Shown here: piece by piece, positions 11,494 through 25,444 of the stretch
How positions within the stretch are numbered: position 1 is the first letter of the stretch
Layout: the number at the start of each line of letters is the position of its first letter
NCBI RefSeq assembly: GCF_016097555.1
Contig: NC_054713.1
Coordinates: forward strand, 43,931,071 to 43,995,070
DNA length: 64,000 nucleotides
Direction of reading: 5' to 3'
Origin: Gigantopelta aegis
Lineage: Eukaryota > Mollusca > Gastropoda > Neomphalida > Peltospiridae
The notes under the pieces: model-generated
Database searches by the model: none
The model's input: the letters and a program-made list of their open reading frames with translations, nothing else
Told to the model about the DNA's origin: nothing
Program-made: the position numbers and the translations under genes

Positions 11494-14400
11494 TTCACAT
11501 TTTGAAATAACCATGTCAGACACCAAATAACCGTAGTGTAAACTCTGCTTGGGTCTCGTTCCACAAATATGTCTTCATTTCCTGTTGTTGTTTTTTTGTT
11601 TTTAGTTCGCGAACTGCGTTTATGACGGGTATCTACCCTTTCAGAGCAGGAATGCAGGTGAGTGACACGTGTGGGGAGATAACTGTGAAAATGGGCAGAA
11701 TTTTGAAAATAGCAATTAGTAAAAAAGTTAATAGAATAAATAAAAATAAAAAAAAGGTTACAAGCCAAAAATAAAAAAGAATTGACTGCTCGGCCGAATA
11801 TTTATATAATTTGGAGCATTTTAGAAGGACAATCCAAAATTAAATAAGAGAAAGAAGAGAGGATCGGACTATTTAATAATATTAAAAAAAAGAAGTAATT
11901 TCGACATAAAATTTTGAACGCAGATCTAAAAGTTTAAAGTCCGATCGATATGACCACGCGAGTGGCCTCGTTGAGGCGGTTTGCAGTGTTCGAGATTAAA
12001 ATTTTTGGCCAGTATCCCAGTTGGATACTAACATTTCAAAATCTGGTATCCCACCTGAAAATTTAGTAATATATGGTATCCCGGTGGGATACTTGGTTCT
12101 TGAAGTCTGGTATCCAAAATTAAATTCTGGTATCCCCGGGATATCGGGATACCGTTAATCTCGAACACTGGTTTGGGTGCACAGCTTAAAGGGACGAGAT
12201 GGGTTGCATCCCGTCAAGACAACCCCTAGATTGACAGTCGATAGATGTTGAAGGTGTAGTGCTGTGCTGAAATACAGATCTTGAGAAGCCGGATCCGCCT
12301 GAACGAGAGAGAGAGTATCAGACTAGGGTATGGTCCAGTCGTCATGAGTTGGTATAGTGGTGCGGACTGGCCCGACTCCGGAGGATACGAGATGGTATCA
12401 CTATAAAGCAAGGTAAAGTCTAGAAAAAGAGTAGTAGGGGCTGACCCCGCTTCCTATTTTTTCTTAGAGTGGGACGGCCAATCTTCCAGTCCTGCTAGGA
12501 GAAGCTCGGACATGTAGAGACTAAACGCGAACAACCGTGGCGTTCTGCAGAATGGCCGTCATACGAGTCACGAAAAAAACAAGTCGACAGTCAGACGGAG
12601 AAATGACGTGGAGGCAAGGAATCTCGCTAAAAAAGAATCCAACCTGGTGGTGCAGGCTGTCGAAACGAGAAGCGTTCCAGCGTTCAATCAGTTCCAATGG
12701 CCGCATACATCCCAGTAGAAAACTTCATTTCGCTGACAAAAACAACGAAATGAAGGACCCCCCCCCCCCCCCCCCCAAGTCGAGCACACGAAAGCACGTG
12801 CAGTGTGCACAAGCGAAACAAACACGTCTTACCACGTGGAGCTCCAGACTGGGAATGGTCATATTTGATGATGTCAGGGAATCGTAACGTCATATCTGAT
12901 GATGTCAGGGAATCGTAACGTCATATTTGATAATGTCAGGGAATCGGAACGTCATATTTGATGATGTCAGGGAATCGGAACGCATATCTGATGATGTCAC
13001 TTTATATTGGTAGTATATTAAAGACCAAAAAAATAATTCAAAATAAAATATGAACGTTTAGTGTTAATATTAGTAAATATGTTTGAAATTTAATTATAAG
13101 TATTGTCTGTTATTTCTTTTACGTTCATCTGGGTATGAAAAACAAAAATCATCCACAAACGTTTTTTCTTCATATCAGTTTCCTTACATATCAGTGTAAG
13201 AGATCACCTGCTGTAGATTTTAAAACTTGGGATTTGTTGCCTCACGGTGAACACCTGTCACCACAGTCATACAATCGAGTGAAATAAACACCATCGAAAT
13301 TGAATGCTCTGTGACGTACAAGTTAATCTAAAAGTGGTTTTAACCTCTCTTTTTTGAGAATATGTAAGAAATAGAAAACAACCTTTGTGTCCCTTTAGAT
13401 ATCATTTATCTGATAACTTGTTGTTTAAAAACATATTTCGATCGTCAGATAAGTTTTCAAACAACTCGTTTAGGAAAAATGCTATCCAGCGCGGCCACTC
13501 GTGTAGTATACTCTGGACCCGTTATTCAGTCAGTTTCTGTGTTCAAACTTCGTTTTATATTATAATTTACATCTGTTTTTGTACGTACAGAATTAAAGGG
13601 AGGTACACAAATCCAAAAGCACACTGAATATAGAGAACCTGTGATCTAAACAAGAAAACAAAACGTAAAGTGTAATTTTAGTAGTTAAAACGGCATTATT
13701 AGTTGGAAACAGTTTACAATGGCACAAACTCGAGGTAGTTCCTTTAACGGAAGGAGTTGTTTTATTTAACGACACACTCAACACATTTTATTTACGGATC
13801 CTTTAACGGAGTGGTACAATAGATAGGCCTACCAGTCAATGAGTAACGCATCTCTAAACATTAAAACCAAATTACACCTATGTGCATTCGAAATGCTTTT
13901 GTGGGGCGGGACGTAGCCCAGTGGTAAAACGCTCCCTTGATGCGCGGTCGGTCTAGGATCGATCCCCGTTGGTGACCCCATTGGGCTATTTCTCGTTCCA
14001 GCCAGTGCTCCACAACTGGTATAACAAAGGCCATGGTATGTACTATCCTGTCTGTGGGCTGGTGCAGATAGATACCACTCAATGAGTAACGTGTCTCTAA
14101 ATATCAAAACCTATGTACATTCGAAATTTAGTTTCCATCAGAATATTGAAATATGAACGACAAAACCGTTATACACGGTCAAGAACGCATTTCTGCACAA
14201 CGCCAATGTCCAATGGGCATTTGGTTGATTTCATCAATCTCTATCTAGTGTCTCGTCTATAGGACAGCTACTCCAGAGGAGATCCTTTACTGAACAAGCC
14301 ATCCTTCCGGCACCGCTCAGTGTAGGACTGCCATCATCAATACATCCTTCCGGCACCGCTCAGTGGAGGACTGCCATTATCAATACATCCTTCCGGCACC

Positions 14401-15201
14401 GCTCAGTGGAGGACAGCCATTATCAATACATCCTTCCGGCACCGCTCAGTGGATGACTGCCATTATCAATACATCCTTCCGGCACCGCTCAGTGGAGGAC
14501 AGCCATTATCAATACATCCTTCCGGCACCGCTCAGTGGATGACTGCCATTATCAAGCCATCCTTCCGGCACCGCTCAGTGGAGGACTGCCATTATCAATA
14601 CATCCTTCCGGCACCGCTCAGTGGAGGACTGCCATTATCAATACATCCTTTCGGCACCCCTCAGTGGAGGACTGCCATTAACAAGCCATCCTTCCGGCAC
14701 CGCTCAGTGGAGGACTGCCATTATCAATACATCCTTCCGGCACCGCTCAGTGGAGGACTGCCATTATCAATACATCCTTCCGGCACTCCTCATTGGAGGA
14801 CTGCCATTATCAAGCCATCCTTCCGGCACCGCTCAGTGGAGAACTGCCATTATCAGACTAGTTTATTACATTAAAACTAGCACAGGATAGAACGCATTGG
14901 AATAAAAATAGCATTGATGACATGTACTCATGAACCACTGTCAAAAAAAGCTAAACTGATTCCTATAATTTGCAGCATTACGTGATCGAGCCAAGTCAAG
15001 CTGTGTGTGTACCTCTCAACTTCACCTTTCTGCCCCAGGAGCTGAAGAAACTCGGATATTCCACTCACGCAATAGGGAAGTAAGTAGAAACGAAAATAAC
15101 AAATTCATTCCAACAAAATACAAAACTTAATGCAATTTTGCGCACACATACATTGGCATTGCGAACTCTGTTTAACGTGTACATATCCACCGAAGGAGTG
15201 T

Positions 15202-15240
<39 letters not shown>

Positions 15241-18200
15241 CATGCGTGCGTGTGTGTGTTCATGCGTGCGTGCGTGCGATGGGTTGGGTGACAAAGGGAA
15301 AAGGGCACAAGGACCAAATGGTCAAAAAGGCATCTCAATAGAAAACAAAAAAAGAAGAGGCACTTGAATATTTTTTTTAGGTGATGATCCCTTGGTCCCC
15401 TCCCTGTTTCCGCCACTGACGTCCACCCTGGACACGAGTTCTGGTTTGAGCTAGAACTTCCGCCCAGCCAGAGTCAGGTGGGTGTAATAAAACAGAGAAT
15501 TATGAACTAATGTATGCAAGATTTGCCCGTAATAACTGTGCGTGTACGTCTTCCGTAAAACACGAAATGGAAAAAAAGAAAGAAATGTTTCATTTAACGA
15601 CGCACTCAACACATTTTATTTACGGTTATATGGCGTCAGACATATGGTTACGGAAACCCGCTGTCGCCACTTCATGGGCTACTCTTTTTCGATTAACAGC
15701 AAGGGATCTTTTATATTCACCATCCCACAGACAGGGTAGTACATGCCACGGCCTTTGATATACCAGTCGTGGTGCACTGGCTGGAACGAGAAATAGTCCA
15801 ATGGGTCCACTGACGGGGATCGATCCCACACCGACCGCGCGCTGTACCACTGGGCTACGTCCCGCCCCTAACACGAAATGGCGGCCTGCGAAAAGCAAAA
15901 AGAAGTAAAAAAAATTGGTAGAATTCACCTGCTAAAATTATCAAAAGATATATGTATGTACGACCATCTCGTCTTCTGTTTAGCTGAGGCTGAGCTCATG
16001 ATTCAGGTCAGATCATAGGGCTTTACGTGCACGTTCAGAACAAACTGTTGTAGCGCACGCCACTCGTGATTCAGTTATATATTGGTTATATATTGATTTT
16101 ATAATACTCTAAAATACATCTCATGGGTCATTCCCAGTCTGGAGCTCCACGCGGTAAGACGTGTTTGTTTCGCTTGTGCACACTGCACGTGCTTTCGTGT
16201 GCTCGACTTGGGGGTCCTTCATTTCGTTGTTTTTGTCAGCGAAATGAAGTTTTCTACTGGGATGTATGCGGCCATTGGAACTGATTGAACGCTGGAACGC
16301 TTCTCGTTTCGACAGTCTGCACCACCAGGTTGGATTCTTTTTCAGCGAGATTCCTCGCCTCCACGTCATTTCTCCGTCTGACTATGTTGACTTGTTTTTT
16401 CGTGACTCGTATGACGACCATTCTGCAGAACGCCACGGTTGTTCGCGTTTAGTCTCTACATGTCCGAGCCTGTCCTACCAGCACTGGAAGATTGACCGCC
16501 CCACTCTAAGAAGAAATAGGAAGCGGGGTTAGCCCCTACTACTCTTTTTCTAGACTTTACCTTGCTTTATAGTGATACCATCTCGTATCTTCCGGAGTCG
16601 GGCCTGTTCGCACCACTATACCAACCCATGACGACTGGATTATACCCTAGTCTGATACTCTCTCTCGTTCAGACGGATCCGGCTTCTCAAGATCTGTATT
16701 TCAGCACAGCACTACACCTTCAATGTCTATCGACTGTCAATCTAGGGGTTTTCTTGACGGGATGCAACCCATCTCGTCCCTTTAAGCTGCGCACCCAAAC
16801 GGCCTTAACGAGGCCACTCGCGTGGACATATCGATCGGACTTTAAACGTTTAGATCTGCGTTCAAAATTTTATGTCGAAATTACTTCTTTTTTGTAATAT
16901 TATTAAATAGTCCGATCCTCTCTTCTTTCTCTTATTTAATTTTGGACTGTCCTTCTAAAATGCTCCAAATTATATAAATATTCGGCCGAGCAGTCAATTC
17001 TTTTTTATTTTTGGCTTGTAACCTTTTTATTTTTTTATTTATTCTATTAACGTTTTTACTAATTGCTATTTTCAAAATTCTGCCCATTTTCAACCCCCTC
17101 CATCCCGAGTCAGGCCACCGATCTTATCGGAGGTCGGACTCGGGATGGGTGTGTTCGAAACCCTAGTGGTATATGGGCACGTTAAACGAGTTATCATCAT
17201 CTCATGGGTGCTATTTTCTCACACACAGTCCCTAACCCTCCACTCGCCCTATGCTGTCTTATTTCCAGCAGGCCATATGTTTTTCTTAGCAGGCCATTAT
17301 TTCTTTTGGCCTGCTATTTACCCCCACCCCCAAAACCCCCAAAACAAAACAACAACAACAAAAACAACCAACAAAACCCCCACAAAAACCCCCCAACCCA
17401 AACCAAATAACAGGCCATATTTTACTTCCTATTTCGAGCCCTGAATCCACAATGTGCAATCAGCAAAAATCACTTTGTATACAAACTACCGTATACAGAG
17501 TAGATTCCATTTATGAGTCTCCGTACGTATGTCCGTATGCGTCTGCGTATCCAATCAGGGTTAGGGTTTGAATTACGTTTACGTATACGCGAACGGATTA
17601 CGGACAAATGGAATCCGTAATATGTATACGTATATTGATACGTAATCCGCAATGCGTAATCCGTAGCAATCACTATTTCTATGCAGACATGTTGAGTAGA
17701 TTCCATTCGTATGTTCGCGTCTGAGTATCTATGTATTATTAATTACGTACAAGTATACGTTTACCGATATGTTCGCGTCTGAGTATCTATGTATTATTAA
17801 TTACGTACACGCATTACGTTTACCGATATGTTCGCGTCTGAGTATCTATGTATTATTAATTACGTACAAGTATAGTTTACCGATATGTTCGCGTCTGAGT
17901 ATTATGTATTATTAATTACGTACAAGTATACGTTTACCGATATGTTCGCGTCTGAGTATCTATGTATTATTAATTACGTACAAGTATACGTTTACCGATA
18001 TGTTCGCGTCTGAGTATCTATGCATGATTAATTACGTACAAGTATACGTTTACCGATATGTTCGCGTCTGAGTATCTATGCATTATTAATTACGTACAAG
18101 TATACGTTTACCGATATGTTCGCGTCTGTGTATCTATGCATTATTAATTACGTACAAGTATACGTTTACCGATATGTTCGCGTCTGAGTATCTATGCATT

Positions 18201-19928
18201 ATTAATTACGTACAAGTATACGTTTACCGATATGTTCGCGTCTGAGTATCTATGCATTATTAATTACGTACAAGTATACGTTTACCGATATGTTCACGTC
18301 TGTGTATCGATGTATTATTCATTACGTACAAGTATACATTTACCGATATGTTCACGTCTGTGTATCTATGTATTATTCATTACGTACAAGTATACATTTA
18401 CCGATATGTTCACGTCTGTGTATCTATGTATTATTCATTACGTACAAGTATACATTTACCGATATGTTCACGTCTGTGTATCTATGTATTATTAATTACG
18501 TACAAGTATAGTTTACCGATATGTTCACGTCTGTGTATCTATGTATTATTCATTACGTACAAGTATACATTTACCGATATGTTCACGTCTGTGTATCTAT
18601 GTATTATTAATTACGTACAAGTATACATTTACCGATATGTTCACGTCTGTGTATCTATGTATTATTCATTACGTACAAGTATACATTTACCGATATGTTC
18701 ACGTCTGTGTATCGATGTATTATTAATTACGTACAAGTATAGTTTACCGATATGTTCACGTCTGTGTATCTATGTATTATTCATTACGTACAAGTATACA
18801 TTTACCGATATGTTCACGTCTGTGTATCTATGTATTATTAATTACGTACAAGTATACATTTACCGATATGTTCACGTCTGTGTATCTATGTATTATTCAT
18901 TACGTACAAGTATACATTTACCGATATGTTCACGTCTGTGTATCGATGTATTATTCATTACGTACAAGTATACATTTACCGATATGTTCGCGTCTGTGTA
19001 TCTATGCATTATTAATTACGTACAAGTATACGTTTACCGATATGTTCGCGTCTGAGTATCTATGCATTATTAATTACGTACAAGTATACGTTTACCGATA
19101 TGTTCACGTCTGTGTATCGATGTATTATTCATTACGTACAAGTATACATTTACCGATATGTTCACGTCTGTGTATCTATGTATTATTAATTACGTACAAG
19201 TATACATTTACCGATATGTTCGCGTCTGAGTATCTATGTATTATTAATTACGTACAAGTATAGTTTACCGATATGTTCACGTCTGAGTATCTATGTATTA
19301 TTCATTACGTACAAGTATAGTTTACCGATATGTTCACGTCTGTGTATCGATGTATTATTCATTACGTACAAGTATAGTTTACCGATATGTTCACGTCTGT
19401 GTATCTATGTATTATTAATTACGTACAAGTATACATTTACCGATATGTTCACGTCTGAGTATCTATGTATTATTAATTACGTACAAGTATAGTTTACCGA
19501 TATGTTCGCGTCTGAGTATTATGTATTATTAATTACGTACAAGTATAGTTTACCGATAGCGGACAAATGGAATGTGCTCCTTGCTGTTGAACAGGTGGCA
19601 CCTGGGCTTCTGTAGCTGGGAGTGCACGCCAACGTTCCGTGGATTCGACTCGTACTTCGGCTACTACAACGGCGCAGAGGACTATTACACTCACAAGACT
19701 GGTTAGAGCACTATTGTATTTATTTATTTATTTACTCATTTATTTATTTTTGTTTGTTTGTATGTTTGTTTATTTATCTGTTTATTTTTTCTTTCTTTGT
19801 TTCTTTCTTAATTATTAATTTATTAATTTGTTTGTATCTTTCTTTATAGTTTATTTTGTTCGTTTTATGGTGTTTTTTTTGTCTGTATCCCTGTTTATTT
19901 AATTTTCTAAAATTGTTTATTTTTACTA

Positions 19929-20011
<83 letters not shown>

Positions 20012-23000
20012 AATGTATTTATTATTGTTTTTATTTTCAGGTCTATATCTAGATTATCGAGATGGCCTCCATGTGGCAGATAGCTACACGGGGCAATATT
20101 CAGCAGTGAGTATAATCCGTTACCCTATCGGAAGTACGTGTCTTGTCAGTAGTGTAGGAGTAGCACATTTGGAGTTATTAATACCAATAATACTTGCGAT
20201 TGTGACACTAACAAAGTATGAGATAGCACTGCTGTTCACTGTAAGGGGTGGTATCAGTATTCTTTACACTAAAATAAAGTTATTTTATTATGTTAATACT
20301 TAGATTAGATCGCATAAAAACAAAATTATTTAGTAATATTTATATAGTGTCATTTGATGTTACAAAAACATATTAGATCACTTTATAATGTCATTTTTGA
20401 ACATCAATACTAGTACTTAAATTAGATACCTATAGTCAAAGTATTATATATACTCAACAACGAAAGTTTAGCTAATGTTAAAAGAAATGGCATAACATTT
20501 ATAAATTAACCTATTTTTATTAATTAGTATTCACATCTGAAATGTTTACCATTTACAAGCAACATAAACTCATCAACCTTTGCCTTAACACAACAGGAGG
20601 ACCTGGTTTTCTTTTACGTTTATTCAACCATAGCAACTTTAGACGTCATAAAAGGTATTTACTAAACTTTCGTTGTTGAGTATATATTTTAAAACATATA
20701 CTAAATCATGTTTAACAAGAGTCATTTTATATTGTCAATAGTTATATTAAATAATTTAATAACAAAATTATTTAATGTTTAAAAAATATATATATTTGAT
20801 CAATATTGATACCGTGTGCTGTCAGTTACAAATAGTTAAACAAGAGCAAGCTGAACATCTACTTTGATTGCAAGACAGTGTGGAATTCAGTTTAACTGAC
20901 TTGAAAATCGATGACTTATTCGACAGACATACAGACATACAGACGGGTAATGTATTAATGTCTCACCTTATTTACATCACACTTTTATAAAAGAAAACAA
21001 ACATAACGGTGCATAAGGCATTCCTTATGGAATTATAAGAGACAGTATAGTTAAATAATATAAGTATGTACAATTATAATAATAATAAGTCTCTACGACG
21101 TTGTAAAATATAAAAACAGGTTCGATGTACAGTATTTTATCCTCTTTTTTAGTTATTTCATGACATCCCCCCCAAAACCCCCCCCCCAAAAAAAAATCCC
21201 CAAACTCCCACACCCACACCCCGCCAAAAAAAAATACAAGAAAAAAAACCCACCTGCCAAATTTGCATTGAGTTTTATATCCAAGTAAATGTTAATATTT
21301 CTGTTAGATCGTTTATACTTTACACTTTCATTTATTTCTTTTATTTCTGAACAGTACACATTTGCCAAGAGAGCGCAAGATATTATCAAAACCCACAACC
21401 AGAGTCGACCACTGTTCTTATACCTGCCCTTCCAGTCCGTGCACGCTCCTATACAGGTATTAACCCAAATGCTAACTCATTAAAGCAATATTCACACTGT
21501 GTGACTTGTAGTAACCATTTGGACAACACCCGTTGTTCGTACTTCTTGTGTTGAACAAGTTTTAGTAGATGACTAAAACCGTTTTGATTTAACGGTTCTG
21601 AGAATACAACTCGATTGAATGATGTAAATCGTTAATGCAAGTTGTTCAGTGTAAATGCCCCTTTTTGCTTAAAATAAGTTTTAAATATGCATGTGTTACG
21701 GGGTAATTAAAATGCATAAACAATGTTTTGTTTTATTATATCTGTTTTTCTGTCAGCAAAATGCTATAACAAAATTACTAAAACAATGGCAAATAGCAAA
21801 TTTGTATAACCTAACGATTGATTATCTTTTAAAATATTTATCATTTTATATTTTTCTTGTTCATTTGTTTGTTTGTTGTTATTTTTTGTGCGATTGGATC
21901 TTTTTTCTGTGCTTTTTCGTTTTCTATGTTATTTATTTCGTTCTAGTCTGTTTGTGTATTGTTTATGTTTGTGTATCTATTTTTCGCTGAAGGTCCCGAA
22001 GATCTATGAACGGTGGTACCAGAACGTGAACAACAAAGGCAGACGAGAATTTTCTGGTAAGTAATTTCGTGTTTTATTATCTTTCAGGAAATGTATCATG
22101 ATAATGCTAAATCTATAGATAAAAAATCAATAGATTTCCATGATTAAATTTAGTTACGCATGTAGAAATATATATTGTGAAAACAAAATACAATGCATAA
22201 TCTTCAGAGATGGATGGGGATGGTGTAATGCCCCGTACCCCTCTCGTTTCCAGTACCTGTTAATACATGTACATTACATTGACAATTTATCAAACCTGAA
22301 CGAAAAAACCATTATCTATTATCAAAACCGTATCTCTGCACAATTCAGTCAAATAGGAATTTAGCAAAAGCCATGTTTTTAATGGTCGGATTTAACAATG
22401 GTAGGAGTTAACAATGTTTTTTTTAAACAATATCATCAAAATATCAGTTATTATATGACATTATTTCACAAAATTAAAATAAAATTCGCAAATATTTTCA
22501 AAATTCGCAAATTTGGCGAGTTCCAGAGCCAGCTCTCATATGGCATGATGTGGGATAGTTTGAATTGTTAGTTGTAGAATACAATTACACCAAACCCTGT
22601 TACTGACTGCTATGTACTGAGGACACCTCTACTTATCAGGCATGGTGTCCGCCCTGGACGAGGCGATAGGAAACATCACGGACTCTCTCAGACTGGGTGG
22701 TATGATGGAGGACACACTTATCGTCTTCACGGCCGACGTGAGCAAAATCGGACTATTTCTAGCATCTCTTTGTCTTTACTAGCATCTCTCCAACCAGTGC
22801 ACCACAACTGGACAAATATTTGTACTAATAGTAGTCGCCTATAATGTTATAATATTTGTAATTTGGAGATGGCCTCGTAAGTTGGATAACTTGTGCTCAA
22901 TCCTTTTGTAAAATATGTTTCAAACAAACTGGACAAAGGCCGTGTTATGTGCTTTCCTGTCTGTGGGAAAGTGCATACAAAAGATCCCTTGCTACTAATG

Positions 23001-25408
23001 GAAAAATGTAGCGATTATATGTCAGAATTACCTAATGTTTGTCATCCAATAGCCGATGATTAACAAATCAGTGTGCTCTAGTGGTCTTAAACAAAACAAA
23101 CTTTTGCTAGCATCTTAGGTGTCTTTGCTTTCGAAAAAAAGAGTAAAGTTTGTTTTATTTAACGACGCCACTAGAGCACATTGATTTTTTTATCTTATCA
23201 TCGGCTATTGGACGTCAAACATATGGTCATTTTGACACTGGTTTTTTTAGAGGAATCCCGCTGTCGCCACATAGGCTACTCTTTTACGACAGACAGTAAG
23301 GGATCTTTTATTTGCGCTTTCCACAGGCCGGATAGCACAAACCATGGCCTTTGTTTAACCAGTTATAGATCACTGGTCGGTGCAAGTGGTTTACACCTAC
23401 CCATTGAGCCTTGCGGAGCACTCACTCAGGGTTTGGAGTCGGTATCTGGATTCAAAATCCCATGCCTCGACTGGGATCGGATCCCAGTACCTACCAGCCT
23501 GTAGACCGATGGCCTAACCACGACGCCACCGAGGCCGGTCCTTTGCTTTCGAAACCCCTACCAGAATGTAAATTTTCTTTTTTTAAATGTTATATTTTTT
23601 CCGGGGTTGCATGATCGGACCACCACTAAAACCATAGTTTGCCACAGTCCAGACATGGGGCGGGGCGTAGCCCAGTGACAAAGCGCAAGCTTGATGCGCG
23701 GTCGGTCTAGGATCGATCCCCGTCGTCGTCGATGGGTCCATTGGGATATTTCTCGTACCAGCCAGTGCACCACGACTGGTATATCAAAGACCGAGGTATC
23801 ATGTACTTTCCTGTCGTGGGAAAGTGCATATAAAACATCCCTTGCTACTCATGGAGAAATGTAGCGACTGTATGTCACAATTACATATAACACATCCCTT
23901 GCTACTCATGGAGAAATGTAGCGACTGTATGTCACAATTACATATAACACATCCCTTGCTACTAATGGAGAAATGTAGCGACTGTATGTCACAATTACAT
24001 ATAACACATCCCTTGCTACTCATGGAGAAATGTAGCGACTGTATGTCACAATTACATATAACACATCCCTTGCTACTCATGGAGAAATGTAGCGACTGTA
24101 TGTCACAATTACATATAAAACATCCCTTGCTACTCATGGAGAAATGTAGCGACTGTATGTCACAATTACATATAACACATCCCTTGCTACTCATGGAGAA
24201 ATGTAGCGACTGTATGTCACAATTACATATAACACATCCCTTGCTACTCATGGAGAAATGTAGCGACTGTATGTCACAATTACATATAACACATCCCTTG
24301 CTACTAATGGAGAAATGTAGCGACTGTATGTCACAATTACATATAACACATCCCTTGCTACTAATGGAGAAATGTAGCGACTGTATGTCACAATTACATA
24401 TAACACATCCCTTGCTACTAATGGAGAAATGTAGCGATTGTATGTCACAATTACATAGAACACATCCCTTGCTACTAATGGAGAAATGTAGCGACTGTAT
24501 GTCACAATTACATAGAACACATCCCTTGCTACTCATGGAGAAATGTAGCGACTGTATGTCACAATTACATATAACACATCCCTTGCTACTAATGGAGAAA
24601 TGTAGCGACTGTATGTCACAATTACATATAACACATCCCTTGCTACTAATGGAGAAATGTAGCGACTGTATGTCACAATTACATATAACACATCCCTTGC
24701 TACTAATGGAGAAATGTAGCGACTGTATGTCAGAATTACCAAATGCTCTAGTGGTGTCGTTAAACAAATCAAACTTTTAACTCTGTTGTTCATGCCTGCG
24801 CCTGTCTGGCTAGCTGTCTTTGTGTGTCTGTGCGTCTGTCTGTCTCTGCCAGTGTTTGTGTCTTTTAATTTTTGCCTGTCACACTCTATCTATCATATAT
24901 CTTGTCTGTCTGTCTGACTGTTGCACTGCATTGCATACATTGTACGTAAATCTTTATGTCTGTATGTAATAACGATATACTCGTATACTGAACACCAAAA
25001 GAAACGCCACCATTACTTGAGTTTTCTTTAATTTATTTAACATAATTAAGTTTGGATCCCGTTAGTTGTTGTGTCCTATAAAACTTTCACTTTTGAAAAC
25101 ATTTTGAGCCCATTTCAACTGTCTGTTTACCAAAAAAATTTCTTCATGAAAACAAATTGATATTTTAAAACATATGCGTTTCTTTTGTTCGTCAGTGTAG
25201 AATGGCAGTCGTTATGCGTTCACGGTTTTCACTATTACAGAATGGTGGTGAGATGGTGTTCTATGCCAACAACTGGCCCCTGCGAGGGGGGAAACACACC
25301 GTGTGGGAGGGGGGTACCAGGGGCTCGGCCTTCATACACGGGGCGGGGCTCAAGAAAACAGGCTACACTTATGATGGGTAAGACTAGAAGCGATTACAGT
25401 TTTATTTC

Positions 25409-25444
<36 letters not shown>

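Noticed and set aside
11038-11505. Ser/Leu-rich and Arg/Glu-rich long frames
   Set aside because: Pure dinucleotide repeat read in different frames.
14298-14855. Possible CRISPR-like array of 43-bp units
   Set aside because: Units are contiguous repeats without variable spacers, in an animal intron; it is a minisatellite.
17540-17580. Telomere-like ttagggtttg
   Set aside because: A single copy only, not a tandem telomeric array.
18232-19263. Tyr/Val/Cys-rich frames of up to 235 codons
   Set aside because: Products of the 58-bp minisatellite; they are not spliced into the gene.
23799-24780. Open frames of 318 and 322 codons on both strands
   Set aside because: They exist only because a 57-bp SINE-derived unit is tandemly repeated and is a multiple of three.
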